NCBI RefSeq assembly: GCF_052857255.1 | Contig: NC_135498.1 | Coordinates: 113,647,223-113,711,222, forward strand | Reading direction: 5' to 3' | Origin: Amblyomma americanum | Taxonomy: Eukaryota > Arthropoda > Arachnida > Ixodida > Ixodidae | Length of the DNA: 64,000 bases | In this document: one piece after another, positions 22,760 through 34,339 of the stretch | Position numbering within the stretch: position 1 is the first letter of the stretch | How the letters are laid out: every line of letters starts with the position of its first letter | Program-made: the position numbers and the translations under genes | The notes under the pieces: generated by a model | Database searches by the model: none | Told to the model about the DNA's origin: nothing | Seen by the model: only the letters and a program-made list of their open reading frames with translations

Positions 22760-23800
22760 ATGACCCCTTATTTTACAGCCTCGACACAAAACCTGTGTTT
22801 TTGGGCAGCGCTACTAGTCCGACAGTCAACTGCACGGTGTCCAACCTTGCCGTAGAGAAGACACCTTACTGGCGCCCTAGATGCACCGCCATAAGCTCTT
22901 GGTTCTGCCGCATCTGTCTCTAGGGTCTTTTTAGTTTGCTCCTTTGCCTTACTCAAATTTCTTAGCCCTTGAGCCTCGAGGAATTGGTCTGCAGTGTCGG
23001 CGAACTCTTCCAATGAACACAACTGTCTTTCAGGAATAGCGATGGGTTTGAGCTGCAGCACGTTAAAAATTGTTCTGTGACCAGCTTGTCACGCACCTCT
23101 TCGAAACTCTTTTCTGTGTTTGACATATCAAGACTCCTATGAAAATAGTTGGTTAGCCTGCAGGAAAACTGCTTAGCGGTTTCCGAACCCTCAGGTTTCG
23201 CGGTGTGAAATCTCTCACGAAAACCTTCTGCCGTAAGCCGGAATCTTTGGAGGAGCGCCTTTTTGTCTTTCTCCTAGTCCACGGAATTAGCAGCAGGCAT
23301 CCTTCAAAACACATTGAGCGCCTCTCCAACTGAACACATGCTCACTACCGTGGCCCATTCATTGCCCTCCCAGCCTTGCCCCAAAGCTATCCGCTCGAAT
23401 TATTGCAGATATGCGTCCAGAACATCTCCTTTGTCATCGAAAAGAGCCATAAGCTTTCTTGGACAAACTCTGGCCGGTCCAGGGGATTCTCTACCCGCTA
23501 AGGAACGCTCATCTCTATCCGTGATCTCCTCATATCCTCCCTCGAAATGCGCCTTTTTCCACAAAAGAAACTCCTCCCGTTCTATCCTTCTTTTCTCCTG
23601 TTCTGCCTCGCGAGCTCTTCTAGCTTCTCGCTCTTCTGCCTCGCGAGCGTCTGTGCGAACGTCTGCGCGAGCTTGAGCCCTTCCCTCTCTCTGCCTACTG
23701 GCCTCCTCTTTCTCTTCGTCACAGAGACGCAACTCCTCTTCCTTGCTTAACCCCAGCTTGAGCGCCCGTTCTAACGTTCTTGCCAAGTCCACACTTTAAG
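22760..23800 (-). pseudogene. gag of the integrase-first Ty3 element
   Basis: The N-terminal part (23792-23400) is a highly charged coiled coil of RE/EAE repeats followed by EEFLLWKKAHFEGGYEEITD. The middle part carries frameshifts (about 23310 and 23090). The C-terminal part (23061-22768) has VRCLLYGKVGHRAVDCR, a CCHC zinc knuckle whose second cysteine is Tyr. No convincing ATG was found; the open frame starts just after an in-frame TAA, so the start is uncertain. Confidence 0.75.
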
Positions 23801-24556
23801 CCGTCCAGAGATCGGAAAAATCCGAGACAAAGCAAAAAAGAAAAAGGAAATGTATCCTGGCAGAGGCTTGCCAGTATCCTTGTCACAGATCTCTCCGGAG
23901 AACACTCGGACCGAAAGAATGGACTAGGCGACCGGTGTACCCACACAAACGCACATTTAATACACCCTACGTGACACACACACTAGAACACAAACCTAAC
24001 AAAACTACCACAAAACACCAAGACTATAAATACACACGATCAGGGAACACTGCTACCAGCGTCTACTACTAGCGTTCGACTGTTAGTGGTTGGCGTTCGT
24101 GCTCACGGTTGGTTCGGTGCGGCTGCGGAGTTGTATGGATCCAGTAGACGGCGTCGAGGCTGCGTTCGACGTGCTTTGGCTGGTGTCGCTGGTGGCGTCG
24201 CTAGCTGCGTCGTACAAGCTCCGGGTCCAAGCGCCCGTGGAGGTGATGCCGGTGTTGTTGGCGTTGGGGGCACCACCCGGATGGGTGGCAACAGCACTGG
24301 AGACACCCCTGGCCGTAGCAGGTGGTAGCGTCCTCCGTTGACTCCCAGGAACGGGCTCAGGCACGGCAGGATGTCCACAATGGTACGCCGTAGAACGCGA
24401 ACTCACCGGAGCAATAGCCGGCGTCGCTCTCTTCCAGCCGATGTGTGCCTGACCCGCCGGAGCCTCCGCTTCTCTGCTGTTCCCACCGTGCCTCGCTCTT
24501 CCTCGCCCTTTTTTAGCCTTCGCATTAGTACACGTAATCCTTGTCGTCGTCTTCTT
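23801..24556 (-). other. Presumed leader of the gag-protease-integrase element
   Basis: On the minus strand this lies upstream of gag and includes a TATTTATAG TATA-like sequence at about 24024-24033. Open frames of 160 codons (24083-24574, -) and about 80 (+) exist in a GC-rich Pro/Thr/Ser-biased patch; both strands are open and neither has domain support, so I do not call them genes. The LTR/leader boundary cannot be set from this single copy. Confidence 0.3.
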
Positions 24557-24668
24557 CTCTTCTCCACCAATCATCTCTCTTCACCTCACCGAATGCTTCT
24601 CCACCATCATCTCTCTCCACATCACCGAATCCTTCTCCATCAATCATCTCTCTCCACCTCAGGGAATG
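24557..24668. repeat. Minisatellite, three ~37-bp units
   Basis: Units ending gaatg/gaatc/gaatg at 24595, 24631 and 24668, each of the form cttctccaccaatcatctct plus a cacctcaccgaatg-like block. CT-rich flanks continue to about 24720. Confidence 0.85.
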
Positions 24669-25182
24669 CTTCTTCTTCATCTTCTTTATTCTTCGGTTAA
24701 TCCACGTTCTCTTCTTCACACCTCTTTCCTTTAAAATTTAATTTAGGCTCCTTAATATATGTGACAATTACACAGTCGTAAAAATCGTAAGTAGAAAATT
24801 GTCGCTACTTAAGTTTTATTCCGATAAAACCACTAACCACAACGCATCCGTCATCTGCTCTTTTTTAAGGCGAGAAAAGTCCATGTTCTCCTCTGAAGCA
24901 GGAAAAAAAGCTTATGCAAGAACAATGTTCGCCGACCTGCTGAGGAATCCATCGCTACACTAGTGGCTTTCATGGTGCGAAATCAAAATTTCGATGTGGA
25001 AATACCGAGAAAGATGTTACGATGTTCCTGGATTTTGTGCCTAATAAAATAAAAAATACATAAAGTAAATAGTGCCGCGACTGGATTGAAACACGTGGCA
25101 GCGCGAACTTCTCTGGTCAGTGCGCAAGGGCGCAAGGCTATCACTGAAGTTTTCTTCTTTGAAACTTTGGTTTTTTAAGGAC
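24669..25182. other. AT-rich intergenic DNA
   Basis: No gene or repeat recognised. Confidence 0.5.
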
Positions 25183-25400
25183 AGGAAATGGCACAGTGAT
25201 TGTCCCACACAGCTCTATGAGCACCCCAACCACACCGTAATCGAAATAGGAAAGTAGGAGTGAAAGAAAAAAATGGAAAGAAGTGCCAAAGTGGAGGGCT
25301 CCGCAGTAATTTTTGACCGCCTAGGTTTATTTAACGTGCACTGATATCGCACAGTACACAGGTGACTTTTCAATGCACATTTCGTGGAAAGATTACCCAA
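25183..25400 (-). repeat. Ruka-like SINE, long-tail subtype
   Basis: Read on the minus strand: gatatcagtgcacgttaaat, ggtcaaaaattac, cggagccctccac, a T/C-rich stretch, then a tail ending in gccatttcctgt. The same tail occurs in the copies at 48.8 and 55.9 kb. The tRNA head beyond 25400 is diverged. Confidence 0.65.
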
Positions 25401-25789
25401 GAGGAAAATATGAATATGCTTACGCCTCAAAACACCAGACTGTGTGATGCGAACCGACCATACCCGCGCACGTTTTAACCTTCCCATATATCAAAAGTGT
25501 GGAAGGGACATAAATGCATCTAGATAAGGAAGCAAGCTTGGCGGCTGTTCCAGGACAGTGTACACACGCGCACCAAAGCGCATTGCTCGCGGAACAAGGA
25601 TTTCGATGGTCACTGTTATTCAGCGTGGTTGTCCATCATACGGGTCTTCTAGAGACTAGGTAGTTACATCAACATAAATAGATGGCATGGCACAAACAGT
25701 TTTTCATGTCAATGTCCTGAATTGTTCGTTGGAATTTGTCCCTGAAGAACAATTACATCATTGCGCAGAGTAAATTATAGTTAGCGTTC

Positions 25790-26130
25790 TCTGGCGCATT
25801 GCACATGTGCCAATTCACCGTCCATGGCACAAACAAATCCTTATCATGAAGCGATGTCTTGATACGCAGCCTCAATGTGTGCATCTTAAAGAACGTTTTT
25901 GCAGCAGATGTAAGACACAGTCGCTTACGCGTTTTAAAACACTAGTGCCGAGAAAAACCAGACCAGGCTGCGGATTAAAATTACTCGTTACGTCTTTCAC
26001 ACATCTTACTTCTGAAGTGGCTATACAAGTAACCTAAAGAAAAGCGCACGGTGACGATATTTAGGTATCAGCAACTTCCTCAAATGATCCTTATAAAGGC
26101 CCCTCACGAGCGTTTCTCGTGAGCAAATGA
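25790..26130 (-). mobile_element. L1/Tx1-like LINE C-terminal fragment
   Basis: The + strand here matches, block for block, the minus strand of 59.6-60.05 kb (caccgtccatggc, gttttaaaacac, tctaaagaaaagcg and aaaggcccctcacgag). The coding sense of that repeat is the LINE ORF2 C-terminus, so this copy lies on the minus strand and is heavily decayed. Confidence 0.6.
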
Positions 26131-26759
26131 GCCCACTAATGCGCTTTATTTGCACTGCTACTTAAAAGGGGTCGTTTGTTGATTTGAAAAGAAAAAAACA
26201 AACGCGAAACAAGCTGTCTCACGGAGAAGTAAATAAGGCCTATTCCACCAGACTATAGAGAAAGAAACAGGTTGTCACAGTGGATGAATTTCCACTAGGA
26301 TTCTCATACGATGGTAGCGAATATTCTGTGCAGCAGCTATACTTTCTTCCCCGACAATGGAGAAACTGCAGGATACAGGCAAGTTATAGAAATAAAAAAT
26401 GTTGCAGACTTTAGCCCCGATCAAACACTGGCGGCCCCCAACTTATCCAAGCCTGAGTTTGTCGCCTCATGGACATTATCGGTGAATTCCAGTAGGCTGC
26501 ACTGTTGCAAATTTTGTGCACAGAACCCATAGGTACTGAAGGGCGCCGGAGTCCCAGCTTTTGCCGCTTAGATGATTTGGCCTCGCATTTCAAAGAACCA
26601 ACCAAAATTCTTTGTATTTATTTAAATTATGAGACGCACCTGATACCTCATAAAATTATTCAGTCAAATGTAATGTCTCAAGCACAAAACAGGGCTATAT
26701 TATCAGCATAGGGAAAAATGTCAATTTCACATTGTACCAGTGAACAACAATGGATTGTT
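26131..26759. other. AT-rich intergenic DNA
   Basis: No gene or repeat recognised. Confidence 0.45.
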
Positions 26760-26925
26760 TCGATGTTAATAATACTGTGAGCCACCGCTTGCATAGGCGT
26801 CTTTATTCGGGAACAGCCGGGCACTCAGCGCGCGCTCCCCGGAGCACAGGCAAGCGACGACGACGATGAGGGGGATATACAGATGAAAGAGGTGAAATTT
26901 CGGGCAAAGCGCTCACACAAATAGT
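26760..26925 (-). repeat. 3' LTR region of the 27-31 kb Ty3 element
   Basis: On the minus strand, pol reads into a stretch shared with 30970-31050 (gtgagcgctttgc, tttcacctctttcatctgta, tatcccc(c/a)tcatc). It continues to AATAAAGACGCC, a likely LTR polyadenylation signal. Outer boundary is approximate. Confidence 0.5.
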
Positions 26926-29900
26926 TCCCCGGCAGGAAAGCGGCCATCCTGGCCGCGGAATAAATAGAAGAGGGGCGACGGGTGTAGAGTTTCATCCGGG
27001 ATGCATGAACCACTTCTTGAGAGCGGCGACGGCGGTCGATGACGGGGTGCGAGGGAACAACGGCGCAGTTGACCGGAGATGTTTGCTGGACGACGAGATG
27101 AGGTCCGATAAAACGCTGGAGAAACTTTGCACACAGTCCAGGCGTGCGGACGGGTGTCCAGAGCAGGACCTCATCTCCGGGTCGGAAGGAGACCGTATGG
27201 TGGTGCAGGTCATAGCGGTGTTTGCGTTCTTGCTGAGTGGCTACGGTGTTGACGCGGGCGAGGTGGCGACAATATGCCATCCAAAAAGCGAACTCTTCGC
27301 CCAGAGACGCAGACGGAGATGCGGGAGCAGAAAAAAATGCTGTATCGAAGAATGAGGATGGAACACGGCCATAAACCAAGAAGAAAGGGCTGTCGCCAGT
27401 GGTGCGTTGAACTGCGGAATTGTAGGCAAAGGTGAAAAGGGGCAAAATGTCCTAGTTCTTATGGTCAGGCCGAATGTACATAGATATCATGTCAGACAGG
27501 GTACGGTGAAAGCGCTCGATGAGACCGTTGGTTTGAGGATGGTAGCTAGAACATGTCTTGTGGACAGTGTTGGTGGCGCGGAGGACCTCTTCGAGCACAT
27601 GGGACAAAAATGTCTTCCCACGGTCGCTTATCAGACCATGAGGAGCACCATGGCGCAACACTGTCGCATGCAAGAAAAAGTCGGCGACTTCAGAAGCGGC
27701 ACCGGAGTGAAGCAGGGCTGTTTCAGCATACCGCGTCAGGTGGTCAATGGTGGTGACAACCCAACGGTGGCCAGCTGGCGTAAGGGGAATGGGACTAAAC
27801 AAGTCGATGGCGACGGTGTCGAAAGGCACGGATGGGCAAGTAAGGGGCTGTAGGAGGCCGGCAGGAACGGATGTTGACCGCTTGCGATGCTGCAAGACAC
27901 ACAGGAAGACATATATTTGGCGACGCTAGTAGAGAGCCCACGCCAGAAGTATAGGCTCTTGTTACGGTCATACGTCTTCAGGTGACCCAAATGACCGGCA
28001 GAGGCGTCGTCGTGGTAAGCCTGCAAAACTTGAAGACGAAGGGAGCTAGGCACAACGGGAACCCACCGGTGACCCGTAGGGTGGTTGGTGTAGCGGTAGA
28101 GTGTGCCGTGCTGAAATCTGAACTGGCGAAGCTGGCGGCGCGAGCGACTGTTGGGTGCCGCTGATTGGCCTCGGAGACGATCGATGATAGTGCGGCAGTA
28201 TGGATCAGCCAGATGATGGGAGAGCAAATCGGCGTGGACGTCGACTGGTGCAACAATGGGTACAAAATCCAGAGGGAGTTCGGACGCCTGAGGTGAAGGG
28301 CACGTTGTTGAGGGGGCCGCAGCGTGAGTCCGGGAGTCAGGCAACGGGCATCGAGACAGGGCATCAGCGTCTAGGTGTTTTCTCCCGGATTTGTAGGTGA
28401 TAGTGAAGGTGTACTCCTGAAGACGTAGCACCCAGCGGCCCAAACGGCCGGACAAGTTCTTCAGTGTCGACAGCCAACAGAGCGCGTGATGATCGGTGAC
28501 AATGGTGAAGTGACGGCCGTACAAGTAGCGGCGAAATTTCTGGATTGCCCAAACAACGGCGAGGCACTGTTGCTCTGTTATGGTGTAGTTACGCTCAGCT
28601 GTAGTAAGAGAACGGCTGGCGTACGCTACAACCTGCTCTTGGTTGGCATCGTTGCGTTGTAAGAGAACAGCGCCAAGGCCTTGTCCACTGGCGTCGATAA
28701 GGAGAATGGTTGGGGCTGCCTCATCAAAATGGCGAAGCACAGGCGTTGAAGTGAGCGCCTGCTTGAGGGCTTGGAAGGCAGTGGACCACAGATAAAGCGT
28801 CTCAGAAGTCAATAGTTTATGGAGAGAGGACGCTATGAATGCAAAATTACGTATGAAACGGCGGAAGTATGACGCTAAGCCCACAAAGCTGCAAAGTTCA
28901 TTCAGGCGCTGGGGGCGAGCAAAACTGAGGACAGCGGCAATTTTTTCAGCATCAGGTCGGATTCCTGCCTTACTAACGATGTGGCCGAGTACTTTGATGC
29001 TTTTGCTGGCAAAGTGGCACTTTTTGGTATTTAATTGAAGACCGGCTTTCGCAGGGTACGTGAGAACTGCTTTGAGACGGTGCAAGTGCTGGGAGAAGTC
29101 AAACGAAAAGATGATAATGTCGTCCAGATAGCAAAGGCAGGTCTTCCATTTCATGCCCCGTAGCACGGTGCCAATCATGCGCTCAAATGTGGCCGGGGCA
29201 TTGCACAGTCCGAAAGGCATCACATTGAATTCGTAAAGACCGCCCGGGTTACAAATGCGGCCTTCTTGTCTGATTCGTGCATGGGGATTTGCCAATTGCC
29301 CGAGCGGAGGTCGAGGCTTGAAAAGTACTCAGCGCCTCGGAGGCAGTCCAACGCGTCGTCGATGCGAAGGAGCGGGTAAGCATCTTTATGGGTTATCTTG
29401 TTAAGGGCACGGTAATCCACGCAGAAACGAATTGAGCCATTTTTACGGGCGAGAACGACAGGAGATGACCAGGAGCTTGTAGACGGTCGAATGATGTGCC
29501 GCGAAAGCATGTCTGCAACCTGGTCCTCAATGATCTTGCGCTCAGATGCGGAAACGCTGTACGGGCAGTGCCGTACAATAGCTGAGCCGTCCGTCTCTAT
29601 GCGATAGGACGTTACAGCTGTCGACTGCTCAGCCGTAAGGTCAGCGCTGATGGCGGCTGCGAGCGCAGAGGAAGAACACGGAGCGGGAGTATCAGCTGGT
29701 AGCACAGCACATGAAATCGGGTTGGTGTCGAGAGGGACAGGTTTACCCTCAAACAGGAAACCAATAGTAGCGCCTTTGGGCAGTAACATGGACTGGCTGG
29801 CAGTGTTCAGCGCCGTGATGACCGCGCAACCACGGACGAAAGATGTGAGGCAAGAGGCAAGAGCGATGCCTTGGGAGGTCCAGCGTGGCGAAGGCATGAC

Positions 29901-30340
29901 TAAGGCATCGCCGTCAAAAGCGAAGTCTAAAGTGGCAAGGATGAGCTGTTCACGGCCGTGGGGCAGGGCGAAGTCGATAGCAGCGACCACACGTGGTGGC
30001 GAACAGTCAGGCCAGGGTGCCAAGTCTGGATCTGCTATGTGGATGAGGCGGTCGTTGCAAGAGATGAGGACAGAAGACGACGACAAAAAGTCCCACCCCA
30101 GGATTATCGGATGAACGCAGGATGGGAGGATAAGGAATTAAATATGATAGCGCTGGTTAGCGATGAAAACACGCACAGTGCATTGGCCAGTGGGGTGGCT
30201 GAGCGTGCCGTTGGCTCCACGGAGAGGCGAACCGGTGTATGGAGTTGTGACTGCGCAGGCGGGAACACAGGGCAAGGTGAATGACGGAGAAAGCAGCACC
30301 CGTGTCTATGAGAGCTTAAGTCCACACCCCTTCAACACAC
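26825..30340 (-). pseudogene. Ty3 pol, broken: protease, RT, RNase H, integrase
   Basis: Protease: ALIDTGAAFSVI near 30300. RT: FCVDYRALNKIT, YFSSLDLRSGNWQI (first catalytic Asp) and CYLDDIIIFS (YxDD). RNase H: LLIDASGQGLGAVL, TEQQCLAVVWAI and VTDHHALCWL. Integrase: HHCC region ending SCVSCSIASG, VAIDLFSPI (Asp), HGLISDRGKTF (Asp), TNGLIERFHRTLSDM (Glu) and RFIGPHLVV (GPF/Y-like). Defects: a frame change near 29240, a frame change near 27890, and an in-frame TAG at 27452-27454 where relatives have Trp (DHRNW). Confidence 0.9.
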
Positions 30341-30376
30341 ACTGTCAACTTATTCGACGGGCGGTCAGGAGGAATT

Positions 30377-30965
30377 TTAGAGTTCGCACGGCAAGCAGCT
30401 TTCCATCCAAAAACTGCTTCGTTTAGTTTTCCGGGCTAGGAGCAAGGGCAGCGAGGCGAGACGAAGAGGTGATGAGCGGCGAAAAGGTGAAGGGGAGCGG
30501 CGGCGAGTTGAACGGGAGGACCGAGTGATATCCTGAAAGTTCGGAGGCGAGGGGGAGCGATGGTAAATTTGGGAGAACGGCAAGGTGAAAGTATCAGGCT
30601 GGCGCACAGGTGCACGTTCGAAGCCCGCATAACCGCGTCGTTCATCCTGCTGTCGCCGGTGACAGACGCGTGAGACATGACCGCGGATCACGCAGTAGTA
30701 GCAAATAGGACGCGGAGTACGCCAGGCCTGAGCATAAGGCGTTGCTGGAGGACACGGAACCACGGCAGCCACTTGACCGCAGACAGGCGTTTTAGTAGAC
30801 GTAGTGACCGGGGCGGGTGGCCTCGAGGCAATGTCGGCATAGGTGGGCGGGCGAGAAGGTGTCTCAGGGGTGGCAGGGGCTACGGAGCAGGTGAAAGCGG
30901 CCAGCTCATCTTTGATGACGCTCCGCAAGTCAGGTGTAGCAGGCGGGATATTAAAGGTAGGAGGG
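30377..30965 (-). pseudogene. Ty3 gag, C-terminal part only
   Basis: A frame open from the deletion junction near 30965 to 30377. It includes PTYADIASRPP and an intact zinc knuckle CYYCVIRGHVSRVC (C-x2-C-x4-H-x4-C), then a Pro/Ser/Arg-rich tail. The sequence CCCGGAAAACTAA near 30424-30436 corresponds to the gag end of the two downstream elements but has one G fewer, so gag reads past the usual stop here. Confidence 0.8.
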
Positions 30966-30969
30966 CCGA

Positions 30970-31053
30970 GAGTGGAGGCAAGCGACGACGATGATGATGA
31001 TGGGGATATACAGATGAAAGAGGTGAAAGTTGGCGCAAAGCGCTCACAATACT
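30970..31053 (-). repeat. LTR fragment at the 5' end of the same element
   Basis: Direct repeat of 26849-26922 in the same orientation, including gatatacagatgaaagaggt and gcgctcacaa on the + strand, with a longer (GAT)n run. It abuts gag without leader or PBS. Confidence 0.7.
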
Positions 31054-31488
31054 AAGGCAAAGGGGTTCAAGACACAGGGCAAACAACAAATGATAATGGC
31101 CAGCCTTGACGAAGATATTATTTCAGTGGTTTAAGTTGGTTTAGCTCTCCGTTTACAATTGAACTTGTATTGTGTCTCTTACAGATGTCTTATGGCCGTC
31201 ACGGGCACGGACATATTATTTTTTGTTCTTTTTATGGTCCCACAACTATTTGTTCTTCTGCCCCTGAGCAGAATGTCTGTAAGGCTTAAGTCCTAAAACG
31301 TCTCTAAGCTGAAAGAGCGCCAACAAAAAATGGTGACAAACCTTGTCGGATGCCTTTTCCAGGCCCATCTGAATACGAGCTTCATGGTTTGTCTCACCTG
31401 ATAGTCTCTTCGATGCCGAATACGGTATATGTATATTTGTTTGGATACTACGGCATCTGATACCACAGACGTGATGCGAGCTTATTAT

Positions 31489-31899
31489 TCAAGCGACAAC
31501 TAGCCGCAGATGATTACAAAGAACCTTTGCGAAAGCTCTCAGATCTACATTACAAAGGGAAATTGGACGATATCCTTCAACTGATTTCAATAGATTTGCA
31601 CCACTTCTTTTTGTAACCAGCATCTTCAGATGCCACAAAACTTTCACCAAAACAGACTCAAAGAGAGGCGAAAACGTTTTATAATACTGGCTGCTAATAC
31701 CTACTGGGGAGGAGATTTCTGACCCTGCAGGTAGAAATGACAGCTTTAACTTCGTCCAAAAAGAAAGTAGGCTGTTCATCGTAAAGTCGAGAAGAGGTTC
31801 CGAGTAAGAAAGTGTAATCTGATCTCCTATTTTCGCCCACACAACCGCTAACGAGCTACCGATAATAGTCACAGAAAGCATCAGGAATACCCGGTTCAT
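31489..31899 (-). pseudogene. L1/Tx1-like LINE reverse transcriptase fragment
   Basis: A 136-codon minus-strand frame ends with EGYRPISLCNVDLRAFAKVL, matching the RT domain 2 motif of L1/Tx1-type LINEs (YRPISLLNVDYK-like). Upstream, SSQYYKTFSPLF resembles the preceding EFYK.F block. The linker between them is out of register. No YxDD region is present, so it is a short fragment. Confidence 0.7.
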
Positions 31900-33929
31900 C
31901 GCGTTACGGGCAACCTCTGTATTGTGATTTGCAACATTTATTTCACAAGATCAGTTTGCCTTTCATCAGTCAGGACCCGACGAGATTGTTGCTCATTCAG
32001 AAACCTACGGAGACCTAGACCTTTTCACGGCCCCTTTCATATCTCTCTTTCAAACTGTTAAGGACCTGCTTTTGCGTTAGTGATTTCATCTAGATAGGCA
32101 AGTGGGCTAATCGCCTTTAACTCATGCAGCTCTAATAAGCATGCCCGAGCTCACTAATGTTATGTCTTCTCAAAAACGTGAATCTTGCTGAGGTTTCAGT
32201 AGCCAAGTTTTTGTTTCCTGTTTAGGTAACTCCATTTTTGCAAAACCTGACAGACCACCGCGCGTTCATGTGTCCCTCAAGAAAGTAGACAGAGCATGCT
32301 GAAAGATTTCATCTGAGAGCACATAGCTATTCAACTTCCAGACCTCCAATCCAGGATAGAGAGGCACCTTGCATTAGTCACTGAAGAATATGGGTCACAC
32401 CCACAAAGCAGAAACGCTGGCTCACAGTCTTTCTAATTTAATTTATTTATTCAGCGCCATATCATGGTGCTTTGGTCCCGGCAAAAATTCTTACAAAATC
32501 GTCGGCTTAACTGCAACGGCGTTCCCGTTAAAAAACAACCATGGCGGCGGCAGCAACGCTGTAGTTTGGAACTCTCAACAAAAATTCAACAATTCAAGAA
32601 AATGATTTTAAAAATAAAAATAAATTTAGGACATGCAAAGCGAAAAATGCATCTCACAAAGCGCTGCACGGACAATACAGAGATCTATTCTTGAAACGCT
32701 TCTTTTCTTACGTACTCTTTTTTCATATGATGTGGTTTTAAAAAGCACGAGATGCAAGAAAAATTGCGATTGCAGAAACAAAAAACAAAAGGTACAAAAA
32801 CACATAAAAAATTCATTAAAAATATTTGTCATTAAAAGTACAATGAGCAGAAATATATGATAGGCATTCGATGTTTCATTTTTTGGCTGTAAGAGAAGGC
32901 GGATGGATGTTTTGAGGAATAGTATTTGTTCGGAACGCACCGTAGCTGATGTTCAATCTCTTCCTCTCCATAATTTGGATGGCTTGCCAGAACGTACCCG
33001 GGCGGGATGTTACGAACTAGTCCTGTTTTTGCATTAGGTCTTAGATTTGCAATCTCTTGCAATATTCGGTTGCTTGTATTAATTTCCTTTATACATTCAA
33101 GCACTCTCATATATTCTTACAGCCGATTTGCTGGCACAAATTTCAGTGTAGCAAACAGATCAGTAGCATGCGAATTAATGAAAGTTTACGTATAATTCGA
33201 AGGGCTTTCCTATGCAACATTTGTGCCCCATTTATATTTGAATCAGTGGTGGTTCGTCGTCCTTGATGGACGTAGGGTTACATGACTTGTGAAATTTGAG
33301 TTATATGTTAGTAGTCTTATATTCTGAACCAAGACGTGCCTAAATATCTTACGAACATCTGCTGAAACGTAGATCTTCTCAAGTCCAGTACAGAGGAACA
33401 CTGAACAGGAATCAAATGGATCTTGTGGCCGTTATCTTGCCCACCATCTAGGAGGCTATATTCACATGCCAAATCAGTAAGTAAAGCAGTACTAGGGTCA
33501 TAACGCTTACTTAACTCTGCTCGGTTTTCATCTCTACAAACACAACTGAAATCAACCAACAGCGTAATTCTACGATGCGTCTACAAATTATCAGATATTG
33601 ACAAAAAAACCCTTCTCTCCAGCAGTTTACAGGGGCGTAAGCACAAATAACTCGCCACTGGACACCTAAAATTACGAGGTCACAGCAGGTAAGTTACGCG
33701 TCAACATCTATGCAATGCGACATGGCACTAATCCCATGTGTGTTGACCAAATATGCCATACACCCTCCTGAGAAGCCTCTCCAGTTACCATCGATAATAT
33801 TGAATTCTGGCAAAAATAGCTCGAGAAGAGAAAAAGTCTCCTCATCAAAGGACAGCTTGGTTTTCGGATGGCTGACCAACTAAGACTCGAGTTGTTTAAA
33901 AGATGGCGTAACTGATCTTGCCTCCCTAT
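31900..33929. other. AT-rich intergenic DNA, nothing recognised
   Basis: Several 60-100-codon frames on both strands have no domain, signal or splice support. Confidence 0.45.
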
Positions 33930-34335
33930 CAAAAAGCACGACAGAATTTTCTGTCGCGAGAAACAATTTTGTGTCGCAAAACAAGCTGTCTTGTAGTGTG
34001 CATTGTGTCGTGCGGCTGGGTCTATTGCCGTCGGTGCTTTTGCGCGACAAAGTTAGTTGCGGTGGGTTCTGTGGCACGACAGACAATTTTCCTGTATTTC
34101 GTAGTGCGAAAAAGGTGCCTCTCACAAGATATGTCGTGCAACAGCTGTCTGTCACAGGTACTGTCGTGCGACAGATATATTCGTGTAGCAAGGCAGGAAC
34201 TGCATGTCTTGACAGAGTTGCGCGTCGTTAGTTCAGTCGCGCGACAGGTTTCTGCTGACCGATGTGTCGTGCGTCAGATTGCTGTCGAGGGCAATTGTAT
34301 ATACTGCAGAATTATTGAAAGCCTGTCGTGTTGTC
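33930..34335. repeat. Degenerate satellite built on a GTCGCGCGAC palindrome
   Basis: Variants of CTGTCGTGCGACAG (for example ctgtcgcgag, tgtcgtgcgac, cagtcgcgcgacag, gtcgtgcgtcag) recur about every 20-30 bases for roughly 400 bases, in both orientations because the core is palindromic. Spacing is irregular and units are diverged. The 205-codon open frame from 33918 across it, full of VARQ and SCDR, is explained by the repeat. Confidence 0.75.
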
Positions 34336-34339
34336 GTGT

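Larger units (their letters stand above)
20437..24030 (-). mobile_element. Ty3-class LTR element remnant, order gag-protease-integrase
   Basis: Minus-strand order is gag (23.8-22.76 kb), protease (22.7-22.03), integrase (22.0-21.04), then a second partial gag. Protease is separated from integrase by only about 100 bases, so RT/RNase H is not in its usual Ty3 place. Elements with integrase before RT within Ty3/gypsy are known as the Gmr1-like group. RT is absent altogether here, lost at the integrase-gag junction, so the assignment is an inference. I could not delimit LTRs. Confidence 0.6.
26760..31053 (-). mobile_element. Ty3/gypsy element with gag deletion
   Basis: Standard order on the minus strand: gag C-terminus, protease, RT, RNase H, integrase, LTR. 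The 5' end consists of an 80-bp LTR-like piece joined directly to the middle of gag, so the LTR remainder, PBS and gag N-terminus were deleted. It is defective in several places. Confidence 0.8.

Noticed and set aside
24083..24574. 163-codon minus-strand frame in a GC-rich patch
   Set aside because: Low-complexity Thr/Ser/Pro peptide, both strands open, located in the presumed leader of a retroelement; no domain.
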